Below are positions 10,718-21,243 of a stretch of 64,000 nucleotides of DNA, piece by piece. The DNA is from Bradyrhizobiaceae bacterium PARB1 (GTDB lineage Bacteria; Pseudomonadota; Alphaproteobacteria; Rhizobiales; Xanthobacteraceae). Within the stretch, counting starts at the first letter, position 1, and each line of letters starts with the position of its first letter. The stretch spans positions 575,876 through 639,875 of the forward strand of contig NKIY01000004.1 of NCBI GenBank assembly GCA_002256345.1. The letters are read 5' to 3'. Made by a program: the position numbers and the translations under genes. Below the pieces are notes generated by a model. That model searched no databases, had not been told where the DNA came from, and saw only the letters and a list, made by a program, of their open reading frames with translations.

Positions 10718-12157
10718 TTACATGTTGTAGGCGCGTTCGGTGTGCTCGGTGACGTCGAGGCCTTCGCGCTCGACTTCGACCGTGACGCGCAGGCCGACGA
10801 TCACGTCAACGACCTTGTAGAGGATCGCCGAACCGATGCCGGAGAATGCCAGCGTCAGCAGCACGGCCTTGCTCTGGGCCAGCATCTGGGTGACGAGGTC
10901 GTAGTCGGCGACCTTGCCGGCCACATAGTCCATCACGCCCGTGCCGCCGAGGGCCGGGTTGACGAGGATGCCAGTGCCGAGTGCGCCGATGATGCCGCCG
11001 ATGCAGTGAACACCGAACACGTCGAGCGAGTCGTCGTAGCCGAACGAGTTCTTGATGGTGGTGCAGAAGAACAGGCAGACGACGCCGGCGATAAGGCCGA
11101 GCACCAATGCGCCCATCGGGCCAGAGAAGCCGGCCGCCGGGGTGACAGCGACGAGACCGGCGACGGCGCCCGAGGCAGCGCCGAGCAGCGAGGGGTGACC
11201 CTTGGTCAGCCATTCCACGAACATCCAGGCCATGGCCGCGGCAGCGGTGGCGAGGAAGGTGTTCACGAGGGCGAGACCGGCGGCGCCGGAGGCTTCGAGG
11301 TTCGAACCGACATTGAAGCCGAACCAGCCGACCCACAGCAGCGAAGCGCCGATCATGGTCATGGTCAGCGAGTGCGGGGCCATCAGTTCCTTGCCGTAGC
11401 CGGTGCGCTTGCCGATGATCAGGCAACCGACGAAACCAGCGATACCGGCATTGATGTGCACGACGGTGCCGCCGGCGAAATCGAGCGCACCCCACTGGAA
11501 GATCTGGCCGGCATCGGCCATCACTTCGTCAAGCTTGGCCTGAGCGGCGGCCTTGGCATCGGGAGCGGCAGCGGCAACGGCCTTGGCGGCAGCGACGATC
11601 GCATCCGGACCGGCCCAGTACCAAACCATGTGGGCCATCGGGAAGTAGATCAGCGTGACCCAGAGCGGCACGAACAGTGCGACGGCCGAGAACTTGGTGC
11701 GCTCGGCAAAGGCGCCGACGATCAGCGACGGGGTGATGGCGGCGAAGGTCATCTGGAAGCAGAAATAGACCAGTTCCTGAACCGCGACATCAGCCGTGAA
11801 GGTCGCTGCCATGGAGTCCGGCGTGATGCCGGCCATGAAAGCCTTCGAGAAACCGCCGATATAGGCCGAGCCACCCGTGAAGGTGATGCTGTAGCCGTAG
11901 ACTGCCCAGATGATCATGACGATGCAGACCGTGTAGAGAATCTGCATCAGCACCGAAAGCATGTTCTTGGAGCGGACGAGACCGCCATAGAACAGTGCGA
12001 GGCCGGGAACGGTCATCAGCAGTACGAGGACCGCCGAGGTCATCAGCCAGGCATTGTCGCCCTTGTTAATCGTCGGATCGGCGTGAGCCGCGGTTGCGGC
12101 AAACAGGCCGATGGCAAGTGCCGCCAGTCCCGCGCCAGATGGACGCTTGAACGTCAT
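10718..12157 (-). CDS. amtB: Ammonium transporter AmtB
   Basis: The 479-residue protein belongs to the Amt/Mep/Rh family. It has a cleavable-looking N-terminal signal segment (ATAAHADPT) and about eleven membrane helices. Landmarks are the conserved aspartate-bearing DFAGGTVVHINAG with the first pore histidine, GWFGFNVGS, and VFGVHCIGGIIGALGTG with the second pore histidine. An alanine-rich insert (AAAKAVAAAAPDAKAAAQAK) lies in a periplasmic loop. AmtB conducts ammonium and is blocked by GlnK when nitrogen is plentiful. It is the last gene of the transcript with glnK (84 bases upstream) and ends at a strong terminator. Confidence 0.96.
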   Translation of the reverse strand: MTFKRPSGAGLAALAIGLFAATAAHADPTINKGDNAWLMTSAVLVLLMTVPGLALFYGGLVRSKNMLSVLMQILYTVCIVMIIWAVYGYSITFTGGSAYIGGFSKAFMAGITPDSMAATFTADVAVQELVYFCFQMTFAAITPSLIVGAFAERTKFSAVALFVPLWVTLIYFPMAHMVWYWAGPDAIVAAAKAVAAAAPDAKAAAQAKLDEVMADAGQIFQWGALDFAGGTVVHINAGIAGFVGCLIIGKRTGYGKELMAPHSLTMTMIGASLLWVGWFGFNVGSNLEASGAAGLALVNTFLATAAAAMAWMFVEWLTKGHPSLLGAASGAVAGLVAVTPAAGFSGPMGALVLGLIAGVVCLFFCTTIKNSFGYDDSLDVFGVHCIGGIIGALGTGILVNPALGGTGVMDYVAGKVADYDLVTQMLAQSKAVLLTLAFSGIGSAILYKVVDVIVGLRVTVEVEREGLDVTEHTERAYNM

Positions 12158-12241
12158 TTGTTTGACTCCTGAGTAAAAAAGAAAAGAGGTGAGCGTTGAG
12201 AGAGGATGTTCGTCTGAATTGCTTGGTCGGGATTCGGGCGC

Positions 12242-12595
<354 letters not shown>

Positions 12596-12682
12596 TTAGG
12601 CCCGACTGAACGGCCGGGCGATCTCGACTGAGGTTCACCACGCGGAGAAATTCACAACGCGGTCACAGCCTAGTCCGGTAGA

Positions 12683-12698
12683 ATCAAATGCCGTGCCA
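12683..12698 (-). promoter_or_regulatory. Sigma-54 (RpoN) promoter for glnK-amtB
   Basis: Minus-strand TGGCACGGCATTTGAT matches the -24/-12 consensus TGGCACG-N4-TTGCW with correct GG-N10 spacing and a single deviation (A for C in the -12 GC). It predicts transcription starting near 12671, about 90 bases upstream of the glnK start codon. Confidence 0.82.
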
Positions 12699-12854
12699 AA
12701 TGCGCGCAGACCGCTAACGGTTTATGAATCCCCCGCTTTTCGCGATTTAGATCGACCGACGCCAAATGCGCCATTCGGTCGCGCTCAAAGTCTAATCAAT
12801 GCTGCCTAAAACGAAAGCATGACAGAGTATCGACAAAATCTTGCCCAGCCGCGA

Positions 12855-12871
12855 GGCACGCTCGCGGTGTC
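12855..12871. promoter_or_regulatory. NtrC-like enhancer site
   Basis: The dyad GCACG-CTCGC-GGTGT (12856-12870) matches the NtrC half-site arrangement GCACC-N5-GGTGC at 8 of 10 positions. It lies about 160 bases upstream of the sigma-54 -24 element, a normal enhancer distance. Confidence 0.6.
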
Positions 12872-12988
12872 TGGTTACTCATAATCAACGTGGTTTGGTC
12901 GAAATTGTCTAATCTGCAGGCCGTTCAGCCGAGGCGCGAACGTTAGCCCGTTTTCAACTGCGAACAGGAAAACCCAGAAACTTATCGC

Positions 12989-13660
<672 letters not shown>

Positions 13661-15466
13661 ATGTTACTTTGGACCGAGAAGCGGACGCGTTCTTGCTCTC
13701 TGAGAGCGTCCACGAGCGCCCTGTACGTGACCGCGTTCGCCATGGTGCTCGCAGGCAGTGCGGCGGCCCAGGAGCTGCCGCCCGGCAATCCGCTCGCCGT
13801 GCCGAAAGCAAAGCTGCCAGCCACTGCCGTTGCGCCACCGGCCAAGCCGCCGGCCTTGCTGACCGTGGAAGCGATCGCAGCGCGTGCATTGCCCGCCATC
13901 GTCACGGTGCTGGTGAAGGATCGTCGCGGCGAACTGGTGAAAAGCGGCAGCGGCTTCTTCATAGAGCCGAAAAAATTGATCACCAATGTCCACGTCATCT
14001 CCGGCGGCGGCATTGTCAGCGTGGCGACGCTGGACAGGAAGGAATATCAGGTCACGGCGGCGCGGACGGACGAGGAGCACGATCTCGCCTTGCTTGACGT
14101 GCCCGACGCGCTGAACATCAATCCGTTGCCGATCGGCAATCCAGATATTCTGGCGATCGGCGAGACCGTGGTCGCCGCCGGTAGTCCGCTTGGCATGCAG
14201 GGCACCATCAGCACAGGCATCGTCAGCGCCAAGCGCTTGGTGAAGAATGTTGCCGTCATTCAGACGACGGCGCCAATCTCGCAAGGGTCCTCGGGCGGCC
14301 CGCTCATCAACAGCCGCGGGGAGGTCGTCGGCGTCAACTCATTTCTCGCCGTTGGCGGCCAGAACCTCAATTTCGCGCAGCTCAGCACGCACATCGCCGC
14401 CTTGCAGAAGGGCGGCGGCAAGACCGTCGATTTTTCGCGCGGTGATAGCGTCGCACCGACATCCGATGCGGCCGATCCGAATCAGGACATCATTCTCTCG
14501 ATGCTGGCACAGGCGAGTTTCTCGGGAACGGAGTTCAAACAGAGCCTGATTGGCGATGCAGAGCTGGTGCTGCTCGATCCCATGCGGCGCCAAGCCTACT
14601 TCGCCCTCAAGCAGGATCTGCAGGACAGCAATGACCGCAAGCGCGTCGATGCCACGGCGGCAAAATTCGTCGCCGATGTCTCTCGCGTCTCGCTCGGCAG
14701 CGACGATGGTATGCAATCGCGCTTTGCAACGGCGGTTTTTCGCCGCTCCCCCGAAAAATGGGTGTTCTTCGGAACGGATTTTGACAATCTCCGGCTCCGC
14801 ACCGGCGGCGCGCTCACCTTCAAGTTTAAGTCTGCGGACTATTCGATCTCATCCGGAGAGCTGCGGTCATTCATCGATAATGCCTCGGTCCGCGGCGGCG
14901 TGCTGACCGTCAATACGGCACATTATGCAAAGGAGCTTGGTCGCCGCTCGGTGACAAATTGGGGCGCCGTTGTCGCGCGGCCGGGGGAGCCATCGATGGC
15001 GCGGCTGGCGCGGACAATCACCAAGGACGTTCCCGAGGCGGACAAGAAAGTGCAGCGTCTGGTGGACTTCGTTGCCGAGGAGATTGTGACGGACGGTGTT
15101 CAGGCGGCCGGTCTCGCCAAGCGGGCATCGGAAGTGCTGATGACGCGGAAAGGAACGCCGGCCCAGAAGGCCGTGTTGCTGGCGTCGTTGCTTGAACAGA
15201 TTCCGGTTGAATATGCGCTCATCTATTCCGGCTACGATGTCTGGGTCGCCGTGCCGCAGGGCAATTTCCGCAACGACAACTTCATGAGCATCACCTTTGC
15301 GACGCGGCAATGGACGATGCTTGACCTCAGCAGGGCTGGCTTCGTGATAGGGCAGACCAAGGCGATCAACATCCCGGACCAGAATGCGCTCGCGCTCGCG
15401 CAGCGCCCCCAGCAGGACGGGCGGCTTTATCACCGCACCACGGGGATGCCCGTTGGCAGTCTGTAG
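13661..15466 (+). CDS. Exported trypsin-like serine protease with degenerate transglutaminase-like C-terminal domain
   Basis: The 601-residue protein has a signal peptide (core LYVTAFAMVLAGSAAAQ) followed by a proline/alanine linker (38-68). A trypsin/DegP-type protease domain (about 69-250) has a complete triad: H111 (ITNVHVI), D141 (EEHDLALLD) and S211 (QGSSGGPL). No PDZ domain follows. The middle region (290-430) is unassigned. Residues about 440-560 resemble a transglutaminase-like fold (RKGTPAQKAVLLASLLEQ...YDVWVAVPQG...WTMLDLS), but the expected cysteine is P500 and the expected histidine D526, with only D555 kept. The domain is therefore probably a non-catalytic binding module. A TTG at 13643 is rejected in favour of the ATG with the ribosome-binding site. 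Confidence 0.8.
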   Translation: MLLWTEKRTRSCSLRASTSALYVTAFAMVLAGSAAAQELPPGNPLAVPKAKLPATAVAPPAKPPALLTVEAIAARALPAIVTVLVKDRRGELVKSGSGFFIEPKKLITNVHVISGGGIVSVATLDRKEYQVTAARTDEEHDLALLDVPDALNINPLPIGNPDILAIGETVVAAGSPLGMQGTISTGIVSAKRLVKNVAVIQTTAPISQGSSGGPLINSRGEVVGVNSFLAVGGQNLNFAQLSTHIAALQKGGGKTVDFSRGDSVAPTSDAADPNQDIILSMLAQASFSGTEFKQSLIGDAELVLLDPMRRQAYFALKQDLQDSNDRKRVDATAAKFVADVSRVSLGSDDGMQSRFATAVFRRSPEKWVFFGTDFDNLRLRTGGALTFKFKSADYSISSGELRSFIDNASVRGGVLTVNTAHYAKELGRRSVTNWGAVVARPGEPSMARLARTITKDVPEADKKVQRLVDFVAEEIVTDGVQAAGLAKRASEVLMTRKGTPAQKAVLLASLLEQIPVEYALIYSGYDVWVAVPQGNFRNDNFMSITFATRQWTMLDLSRAGFVIGQTKAINIPDQNALALAQRPQQDGRLYHRTTGMPVGSL

Positions 15467-15490
15467 TCCGGCTCGCGGGCCCGTCGCTGT

Positions 15491-15787
15491 TTACAACAGG
15501 CACACGCCGCCCACATAGGCGCGGCGCTGCCGGACGATGCTGACGCGTTCGAACAGTCCGGCTGCGGTGAAAGGATCGGCGGCGATGAAGGCTTCGGCCT
15601 CGGTGCGATCCTCGGTGTCGAGCACATAGATGCCGCCGCCCATATCGCTGCCGTCGTCATGCAGTTTGGCGCCGCAGGCGAGCAGTTTTGCGGCGTGCTT
15701 TGCCAGAAACACCAAATGCGCCGGGCGGTGCTCCGCTCGGACGGCCTGGCTGCCGGGCTTGTCCCAGGTCTCGATGACATAGGGCAT
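15491..15787 (-). CDS. YciI-like family protein
   Basis: The 98-residue protein has the YciI/YCII dimeric alpha-beta barrel features: N-terminal MPYVIETWDKPG, a histidine in EHRPAHLVFLAKH, GGGIYVLD and the ADPF motif preceding the last strand (TAAGLFERVSIV). Functions vary in the family and are mostly unknown; the His-Asp pair is thought to be an active site. It lies 13 bases downstream of tesB on the same strand, suggesting one transcript. Confidence 0.85.
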   Translation of the reverse strand: MPYVIETWDKPGSQAVRAEHRPAHLVFLAKHAAKLLACGAKLHDDGSDMGGGIYVLDTEDRTEAEAFIAADPFTAAGLFERVSIVRQRRAYVGGVCLL

Positions 15788-15800
15788 CGGTGTCGGTCCT

Positions 15801-16676
15801 TCAGCTCTTCGGCTTCTCGCGGCGCTCGCGAACCGAGCCTTCCTGCGCCACGGATGCGACCAGCGTTCCGTCGGGCTTGAAGATCATGCCGCGGGCGAGA
15901 CCACGGCCGTTCTGGGCGCTTGGGGAATCCTGGCTGTAGAGCAGCCATTCGTCGGCGCGGAACGGGCGATGAAACCACATGGCATGATCGAGGCTTGCCG
16001 CCATGGCCTGGCCGTCGAACAGGGTGCGGCCATAACGTGACATGATGGAATCGAGCAGCGAGAAATCAGACGCGTAGGCGAGCGCGCACATATGCAAAGC
16101 CGGATCGTCCGGCAGCTTGGCGGCGGTGCGAATCCAGAAATTGATGCGGCCGTCGGGAATCTTCTCGCCGGCATAGCGCTTGAATTCGACCGGGCGTAGT
16201 TCGATCGGGCGATCGCTCTCGTAATAGCGGCGGATGTAATCCGGCATCTTTTCCATGATCGAGTCCTTCGCCACCTCTTCGGCCGAGAGCTTGTCCGGCG
16301 GCGGGACGTCGGGCATCGGGTCGAAGTGATTGAACGAATCTTCTTCCTCGGCGTGGAACGAGACCATCATGGAGAAGATTGCCTGGCCGTGCTGGATCGC
16401 GGTGACGCGGCGGGTCGAATAGCTCTTGCCGTCACGCAGGCGCTCGACCTCATAGATGATCGGAATCTGCGGATCGCCGGGCAGGATGAAGTAGCAATGC
16501 AGCGAATGCGGCATACGGCCTTCCACGGTGCGCACCGAAGCCACCAGCGCCTGGCCGATCACCTGGCCGCCGAATACGCGTTGCCAGCGCGTCTTCGGGC
16601 TGCGGCCGCGGAACATGTTCACTTCGAGGGTCTCGAGATCGAGAATGTCGATCAGGTCGATCAGGCTCTTGGACAT
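15801..16676 (-). CDS. tesB: Acyl-CoA thioesterase II
   Basis: The 291-residue protein has the double hot-dog architecture of TesB, which hydrolyses medium- and long-chain acyl-CoA in the cytoplasm. Motifs include RWQRVFGGQVIGQALVAS, HSLHCYFILPGDP, and in the second half LHMCALAYASDFSLLDSIMSRYG and SLDHAMWFHRPFRADEWLLYSQDSP with the DHAMWFHR signature. The start at 16676 (MSKSLIDLIDILDLE) matches the family start. The divergent hydroxylase gene begins 149 bases away. Confidence 0.95.
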   Translation of the reverse strand: MSKSLIDLIDILDLETLEVNMFRGRSPKTRWQRVFGGQVIGQALVASVRTVEGRMPHSLHCYFILPGDPQIPIIYEVERLRDGKSYSTRRVTAIQHGQAIFSMMVSFHAEEEDSFNHFDPMPDVPPPDKLSAEEVAKDSIMEKMPDYIRRYYESDRPIELRPVEFKRYAGEKIPDGRINFWIRTAAKLPDDPALHMCALAYASDFSLLDSIMSRYGRTLFDGQAMAASLDHAMWFHRPFRADEWLLYSQDSPSAQNGRGLARGMIFKPDGTLVASVAQEGSVRERREKPKS

Positions 16677-16825
16677 GTCTGGGTCTTTCGTGAATTCGTG
16701 CGGTCGGCGGCAGCGTGACGGTCGATTAACCAGGGCCGGATGATCCAGGTCATGGTCTCCCACCCTTGTTTCGCATTCCTGTTTCGCCCAGCTATAAGCG
16801 CGTGGCAACAGCAGGAACGGGTATC

Positions 16826-18046
16826 ATGGCGGTACAAAAGGGCATTGTCATCGGCGGTGGCGCTTTCGCCGGACTGGCGTTGGCCTTGGCGGTGCGCCAG
16901 GGCCTCGGACCGGATGTGCCGGTGGTGGTCGCCGATCCCGCGCTGGCAATGCGGCCGAGCCGCGATCCGCGCGCCTCGGCCATTGTCGCAGCCTGCCGGC
17001 GAATGTTCGCCGCAATCGGGGTGTGGGACGCGGTGGCGGCCGAATCGCAGCCGATCCTCGATATGGTGGTGACGGATTCGAAGATCGATGACGCCACGCG
17101 GCCGACCTTTCTGACCTTTGCAGGCGAGGTCGAGCCCGGCGAGCCGTTCGCCCATATGGTCGAGAATCGCCTCCTGATCGACGAGCTGGTGCAGCGCGCG
17201 GAAGCGGCGGGCATCGATCTGCGCGCGACGCCGGTGACGAATTTCGATACGCGGCCGGGTGGCGTCAGCGTGACGCTCGGCGATGGCAGCGTGATCGAGG
17301 CGGCGCTGCTGGTAGCTGCCGATGGTGCGCGATCGAAGCTGCGCGAGCGTGCGGGCATCGCGACCCATGGCTGGGATTACGACCAGTCCGGCATCGTCGT
17401 GACCGTCGGCCACGAGCGCGATCACGAAGGCCGCGCGGAAGAACACTTTTTGCCCGCCGGTCCGTTTGCGATCCTGCCGCTCAAGGGCAACCGCTCGTCG
17501 CTGGTGTGGACGGAGAAGCGCCGCGATGCCGAACGCATCGTCGCGCTGCCGGAGGACGAGTTCCATACGGAGCTGGAGCGCCGTTTCGGTTTGCATCTCG
17601 GCGAGGTGAAGGCGCTCGACAAGCCGCGCGCCTTTCCGCTCGGCTATTTCGTGGCACGCTCCTTCATCGGCGAACGTCTTGCGCTAATCGGCGATGCCGC
17701 CCATGTGATCCACCCGATCGCTGGGCAAGGGCTCAATATGGGTCTGAAGGATGTGGCAGCGCTGGCTGAGACGATCGTCGATGCGGCGCGGCTGGGGATG
17801 GATTTCGGCGGACCCGACGTGCTGGAGCGCTATCAGCGCTGGCGCCGTTTCGACACCATGAGCATGGGTGTCGCCACCAATGCCCTGAACTTCCTGTTCT
17901 CGAACGACCTGCCCTTCGTGCGCAGCATTCGCGATATCGGTTTGGGCATCGTCGATCGCCTGCCGCCGCTGAAGGGCGCCTTCATCAAGCAGGCGGCGGG
18001 ATTGTCGGGCGAAGTGCCACGGCTGTTGAGAGGCGAAGCATTGTAG
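16826..18046 (+). CDS. UbiH/COQ6-family FAD-dependent hydroxylase (ubiquinone biosynthesis)
   Basis: The 406-residue flavoprotein monooxygenase has the dinucleotide-binding motif VIGGGAFAGLALAL at the N-terminus, the GADGARS-equivalent LVAADGARSKLRE, and the UbiH-family FAD motif LIGDAAHVIHPIAGQGLNMGLKDV. The family hydroxylates the aromatic ring of ubiquinone precursors; which ring position this one modifies is not evident. The ATG at 16826 is chosen because the glycine-rich strand starts 8 residues later. It is expressed divergently from tesB and followed by a palindromic repeat. Confidence 0.88.
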   Translation: MAVQKGIVIGGGAFAGLALALAVRQGLGPDVPVVVADPALAMRPSRDPRASAIVAACRRMFAAIGVWDAVAAESQPILDMVVTDSKIDDATRPTFLTFAGEVEPGEPFAHMVENRLLIDELVQRAEAAGIDLRATPVTNFDTRPGGVSVTLGDGSVIEAALLVAADGARSKLRERAGIATHGWDYDQSGIVVTVGHERDHEGRAEEHFLPAGPFAILPLKGNRSSLVWTEKRRDAERIVALPEDEFHTELERRFGLHLGEVKALDKPRAFPLGYFVARSFIGERLALIGDAAHVIHPIAGQGLNMGLKDVAALAETIVDAARLGMDFGGPDVLERYQRWRRFDTMSMGVATNALNFLFSNDLPFVRSIRDIGLGIVDRLPPLKGAFIKQAAGLSGEVPRLLRGEAL

Positions 18047-18065
18047 AGCTTGACACTCTGACGTT

Positions 18066-18144
18066 ATCACCGGGCTTGTCCCGGTGATCTATCTTCACAC
18101 CGAGCTTCGTCAAAGATGGATGGCCGGGTCAAGCCCGGCCACGA
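18066..18144. repeat. Palindromic repeat, CCGGGCTTGTCCCGG type (copy 1)
   Basis: The arms ATCACCGGGCTTGTCCCGG and GCCGGGTCAAGCCCGGCC flank a central segment. It lies between the convergent hydroxylase and Trm112-like genes. A second copy of the family is at 24339-24418. Confidence 0.85.
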
Positions 18145-18156
18145 CCGAGTGCCTAG

Positions 18157-18351
18157 TCAGTCGATCTTCCGCGCCTCTTCCGGCAGCATGATCGGGATGC
18201 CGTCACGGATCGGATAGGCTAGTTTGGCCTGGCGCGAGATCAGCTCCTGACGGTCGGCGTCGAATTCGAGCTGGCCCTTGGTCACCGGGCACACGAGAAT
18301 CTCGAGGAGCTTCGGGTCGGTGCCATCCTGGCGTTCGGTCGGGGTGTTCAT
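18157..18351 (-). CDS. Trm112/UPF0434 family small protein
   Basis: The 64-residue protein has the family core [17 protein letters not shown], then [25 protein letters not shown]. Homologs (YcaR, eukaryotic Trm112) act as activating partners of methyltransferases. Of the zinc-ribbon cysteines only one (ILVCP) is kept, as in many bacterial members. It is the last gene of a three-gene run with the LON-domain and thioredoxin genes, with a 13-base gap upstream. Confidence 0.92.
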   Translation of the reverse strand: MNTPTERQDGTDPKLLEILVCPVTKGQLEFDADRQELISRQAKLAYPIRDGIPIMLPEEARKID

Positions 18352-18364
18352 CGAAAACTCCGGA

Positions 18365-19039
18365 TCATTGCAGCGGCGGGTCGCCGCTGGTGCGTTTCTT
18401 GGCGAGGTCCATCTCGGTGACGGCGATCAGGATCTCGGCGCGGGTCTTCAGGTCCGGCGCTTCGAGCATCGCCTGTTTCTCCGGCGGGCCGTAAGGCGAC
18501 ATCATCGCGAGCGCATTCACCAGCGCCTCGTTTGGCGCCTTGTGGATGCCCTCCCAATCGACCTTGAGATTATTGACCTTGAGGAAATCGTTGAGCGCCG
18601 CGAGCAGCGCCGTGCGATCGACGTCCTCCTCGCCCTTGCGCGCGGTAAAGTCGTCAACGAAGGGGAAATAATCGACCTTGCATTGACGGTATTGCGTCAG
18701 CACCGACAATTCCGCGATCACCTCGAAACGGCAGATGCCGGTGAGTTCGAGGATGTAGCGGCCATCGCCGGATTCGGCGAGCTGGGTGATGCGGCCGACG
18801 CAGCCAACCTTGAACAGCGCGGGCTTGTCCGCTTCCGGTGGATGCGCAGAGGCTGGCTGGATCATGCCGATCAGCCTGTGGCCGTCGCGGAAGGCATCGT
18901 CCACCATGGCCAGATAGCGCTGCTCGAAGATATTGAGCGGCATCTGGCCACGCGGCAGCAGCAACGCGCCGGGCAGCGGGAACACCGGGATGACTTCCGG
19001 CAGCTCGGCCGGGCCGCGATAGTCGGCATTGATGGGCAT
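18365..19039 (-). CDS. LON substrate-binding (N-terminal) domain protein
   Basis: This 224-residue protein consists only of the LON N-terminal domain (PF02190-like): [57 protein letters not shown]. There is no AAA or protease domain. Stand-alone versions are widespread and may bind unfolded protein or regulate Lon; the role is unproven. It sits between the thioredoxin/TPR chaperone (29-base gap) and the Trm112-like gene, a conserved alphaproteobacterial order consistent with a protein-quality function. Confidence 0.92.
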   Translation of the reverse strand: MPINADYRGPAELPEVIPVFPLPGALLLPRGQMPLNIFEQRYLAMVDDAFRDGHRLIGMIQPASAHPPEADKPALFKVGCVGRITQLAESGDGRYILELTGICRFEVIAELSVLTQYRQCKVDYFPFVDDFTARKGEEDVDRTALLAALNDFLKVNNLKVDWEGIHKAPNEALVNALAMMSPYGPPEKQAMLEAPDLKTRAEILIAVTEMDLAKKRTSGDPPLQ

Positions 19040-19068
19040 GTCCGGCCTCGCTTCGCCGATAGAGGCGG

Positions 19069-19989
19069 TTACGCGAACAGGATAGTCGACAACCGCCGGC
19101 GGCCGTCAACCGTTGCCTCGTCCGTCGGGCCCCAGGCCTCGAAGAACTGCAACAGTTGCTTGCGGGCACCGTCGTCGTTCCATTTACGGTCGCGCTTGAC
19201 GATTTCCAGCAGATGCGCGGTGGCCGGTTCGCGCTGGCCAGCGGCGTTGAGCGCCACGGCGAGATCGAAGCGGGCCTGATGATCGCGCGGGTCGGCTTCG
19301 ACCTTCTGCTCCAGTTCGGTCACCGGGCCGAGAGCGCTGGCCTGCTCATTGAGGTCGATCTTGGCCTGCACGGCCTTGACCGCGGCCTCCTCGCGCTTGG
19401 CGGCGGGGACCAGTTCGAGCGTCTGCTTGGCCTGTTCGATGGCGCCGCTGGCGACATAGCAATCGGCCAGGCCGGCAATGGCGGCGATATTGCCAGCGTC
19501 GCCGGCGATGATCTCGCCATAGATCGCGGCCGCGGTGGCCGGATCGCCCTCGGCGAGGAGCCCGGCGGCTTCCTCGAGCAATTCAGTGGTGGTCGGCTCG
19601 GCGCCCGGGCGGCCGGCGGTGAGCTTGTCGATGAAAGCCGTGATCTGGCTTTCGGGCACAGCACCCATGAAACCGTCGGCCGGGCGGCCGTCGACAAAGG
19701 CGATCACGGCGGGGATCGACTGGATGCCCATCTGGCCGGGAATCTCGGGATTCTCGTCGATGTTCATCTTCACCAGCTTGACCCGGCCCTTGGCTGCAGT
19801 GACGGCCTTCTCGATGATCGGTGTCAGCTGCCGGCACGGGCCGCACCAGGGCGCCCAGAAGTCGATCAGCACCGGCTGGTGCTTCGATTCCTCGATCACG
19901 TCCTGCATAAAGGTGCGGGTGGTGGTGTCCTTGATGAGGGCGGACCCTGCCTGCGGCATTGAATCGCCGCCCTGTTCAATGATGGTCAC
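19069..19989 (-). CDS. Thioredoxin-domain protein with TPR tail (CnoX/YbbN-like)
   Basis: The 306-residue protein has an N-terminal thioredoxin domain with an active-site FWAPWCGPCRQL (C49, C52) and the cis-proline segment SIPAVIAFVDG. It is followed by about 170 residues of TPR-like helices. CnoX/YbbN proteins combine redox and holdase activities and pass clients to chaperones. Unlike E. coli YbbN this one retains a full CxxC, so it should be redox active. A GTG at 19989 (VTIIEQGG) is chosen because it is preceded by AGGTGAGG at good spacing; the upstream in-frame ATG lacks such a site. Confidence 0.9.
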   Translation of the reverse strand: MTIIEQGGDSMPQAGSALIKDTTTRTFMQDVIEESKHQPVLIDFWAPWCGPCRQLTPIIEKAVTAAKGRVKLVKMNIDENPEIPGQMGIQSIPAVIAFVDGRPADGFMGAVPESQITAFIDKLTAGRPGAEPTTTELLEEAAGLLAEGDPATAAAIYGEIIAGDAGNIAAIAGLADCYVASGAIEQAKQTLELVPAAKREEAAVKAVQAKIDLNEQASALGPVTELEQKVEADPRDHQARFDLAVALNAAGQREPATAHLLEIVKRDRKWNDDGARKQLLQFFEAWGPTDEATVDGRRRLSTILFA

Positions 19990-20284
19990 GTCAACCTCAC
20001 CTGTGTTCGGGAATTTCTGCGCGCTTCTAGCACGTCCGAAGGGCATTAAATGGCGTCCGTGACAGTAATTTGCAATCGGGCCGAAACGGCCGCATTGCCG
20101 CGGAGCGGCGCGGTGAGCCGCAATCGGGCTGCTTTCACTGCAATTTGGCAGTTTACCGGGCTAAAACCGGCGAAAAACTCCATTAACGGAACTTGGCGTA
20201 TTCCTTCGTCTTTCTGTTGCAATCGCCGCCGGCATTTGGCATATGTCCGCGCGTCGGCGGCGCAAGCGCTGCCGCTTCTCGGAT

Positions 20285-20359
<75 letters not shown>

Positions 20360-20502
20360 GAATTTCCGCTCCGGGATCTTTCTCCAATCGTGGTTTTATG
20401 AATACCGCCGCCATGCGGCCGTATTGTCGCGCGTTGATCCATCTTGCTTGAATTCAGGCAAGGTTGCGCAGACAATCGGCCTCGTACGGGTGTGAGACGA
20501 AG

Positions 20503-20958
20503 ATGCCGTCGACTACGGATTCCAATCTGGAAATCGCCAGGCGCGCCAATGACGAGGCGCGGGCCGATTTTGCGACCTGGCTGATGATGTCGAAGCTCAA
20601 CAGCGTCGATGCCCTGCCCCAGGAAGCCCAGACCTTCTTCGCGGGCTATCTCGCTCTGGCCGCGCGTGGCAGACAGTCCGAATCCGCGGCGGCCGAGACG
20701 ACCATCCAGACTGTCTATCGCCATTATTATGCCCGCATGGGCGGCACCGGCACAGCGCCGGTGATCGTGCCTGCTCCGAAACCGAAACTCATGTCCGACA
20801 ACAACCAGAACCACCGCGACAACGTCACGCCTTTCCGCCGCATCAAGCCCAATACGCCGCCGCCGCGTGAAAAGAAAAAACTGCCGGTGGCGCTGATCTT
20901 TATCGGCCTCGTGGTGTTGGCGATCGCGTGGCGTTATCTGAGCAAGGGTAGCCTGTAA
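20503..20958 (+). CDS. Hypothetical protein with C-terminal membrane anchor
   Basis: I do not recognise a characterised family for this 151-residue protein. The N-terminal half is soluble and helical (MPSTTDSNLEIARRANDEAR...). A proline-rich, charged linker (residues about 95-135, ending PPPREKKK) precedes one membrane segment, LPVALIFIGLVVLAIAWRYL, near the C-terminus. The topology would be a tail-anchored inner-membrane protein with its body in the cytoplasm. An internal ATG (about residue 109, MSDNNQN) could start a short membrane peptide, but no clear ribosome-binding site supports it. The coding base composition matches its neighbours. Confidence 0.7.
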   Translation: MPSTTDSNLEIARRANDEARADFATWLMMSKLNSVDALPQEAQTFFAGYLALAARGRQSESAAAETTIQTVYRHYYARMGGTGTAPVIVPAPKPKLMSDNNQNHRDNVTPFRRIKPNTPPPREKKKLPVALIFIGLVVLAIAWRYLSKGSL

Positions 20959-20968
20959 GGCGAAATCC

Positions 20969-21056
20969 GTAGAGCAGACTAGCGAAGCGCAGTCCGCCGT
21001 TGTTCGTCTCATGCACTCGGGCGGCGGATTACGCCTTCGGCCAATCGGCCCTACTA
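20969..21056. repeat. Palindromic intergenic repeat, GTAG...GGCGGATTACGCC type
   Basis: The imperfect inverted arms (GCGAAGCGCAGTCCGCC and GGCGGATTACGCCTTCGGCC ... CCTAC) lie just past the hypothetical gene. The rest of the 285-base gap to 21243 is AT-richer and must contain the promoter of the PQQ dehydrogenase gene. Confidence 0.65.
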
Positions 21057-21243
21057 CACATCTCGCATCGCAACTAACAAAACGCACATGCGTCATGCGC
21101 GTGTCGTTGCACGGTTGCACTTTCTCCCTGCGATAGTTGTGCTAGCATCCCCTCGTCTACTTCAACTAGCAGACCAATAAAGTTCGTCTCGAACGATCAA
21201 TAAAACATAGCAGCCTCAACTCGCTGCACAGGGAGTGAACGCG

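Noticed and set aside
10742-12172. A 476-codon plus-strand open frame over amtB
   Set aside because: Antisense of amtB with an H/D/G-rich non-protein-like sequence.
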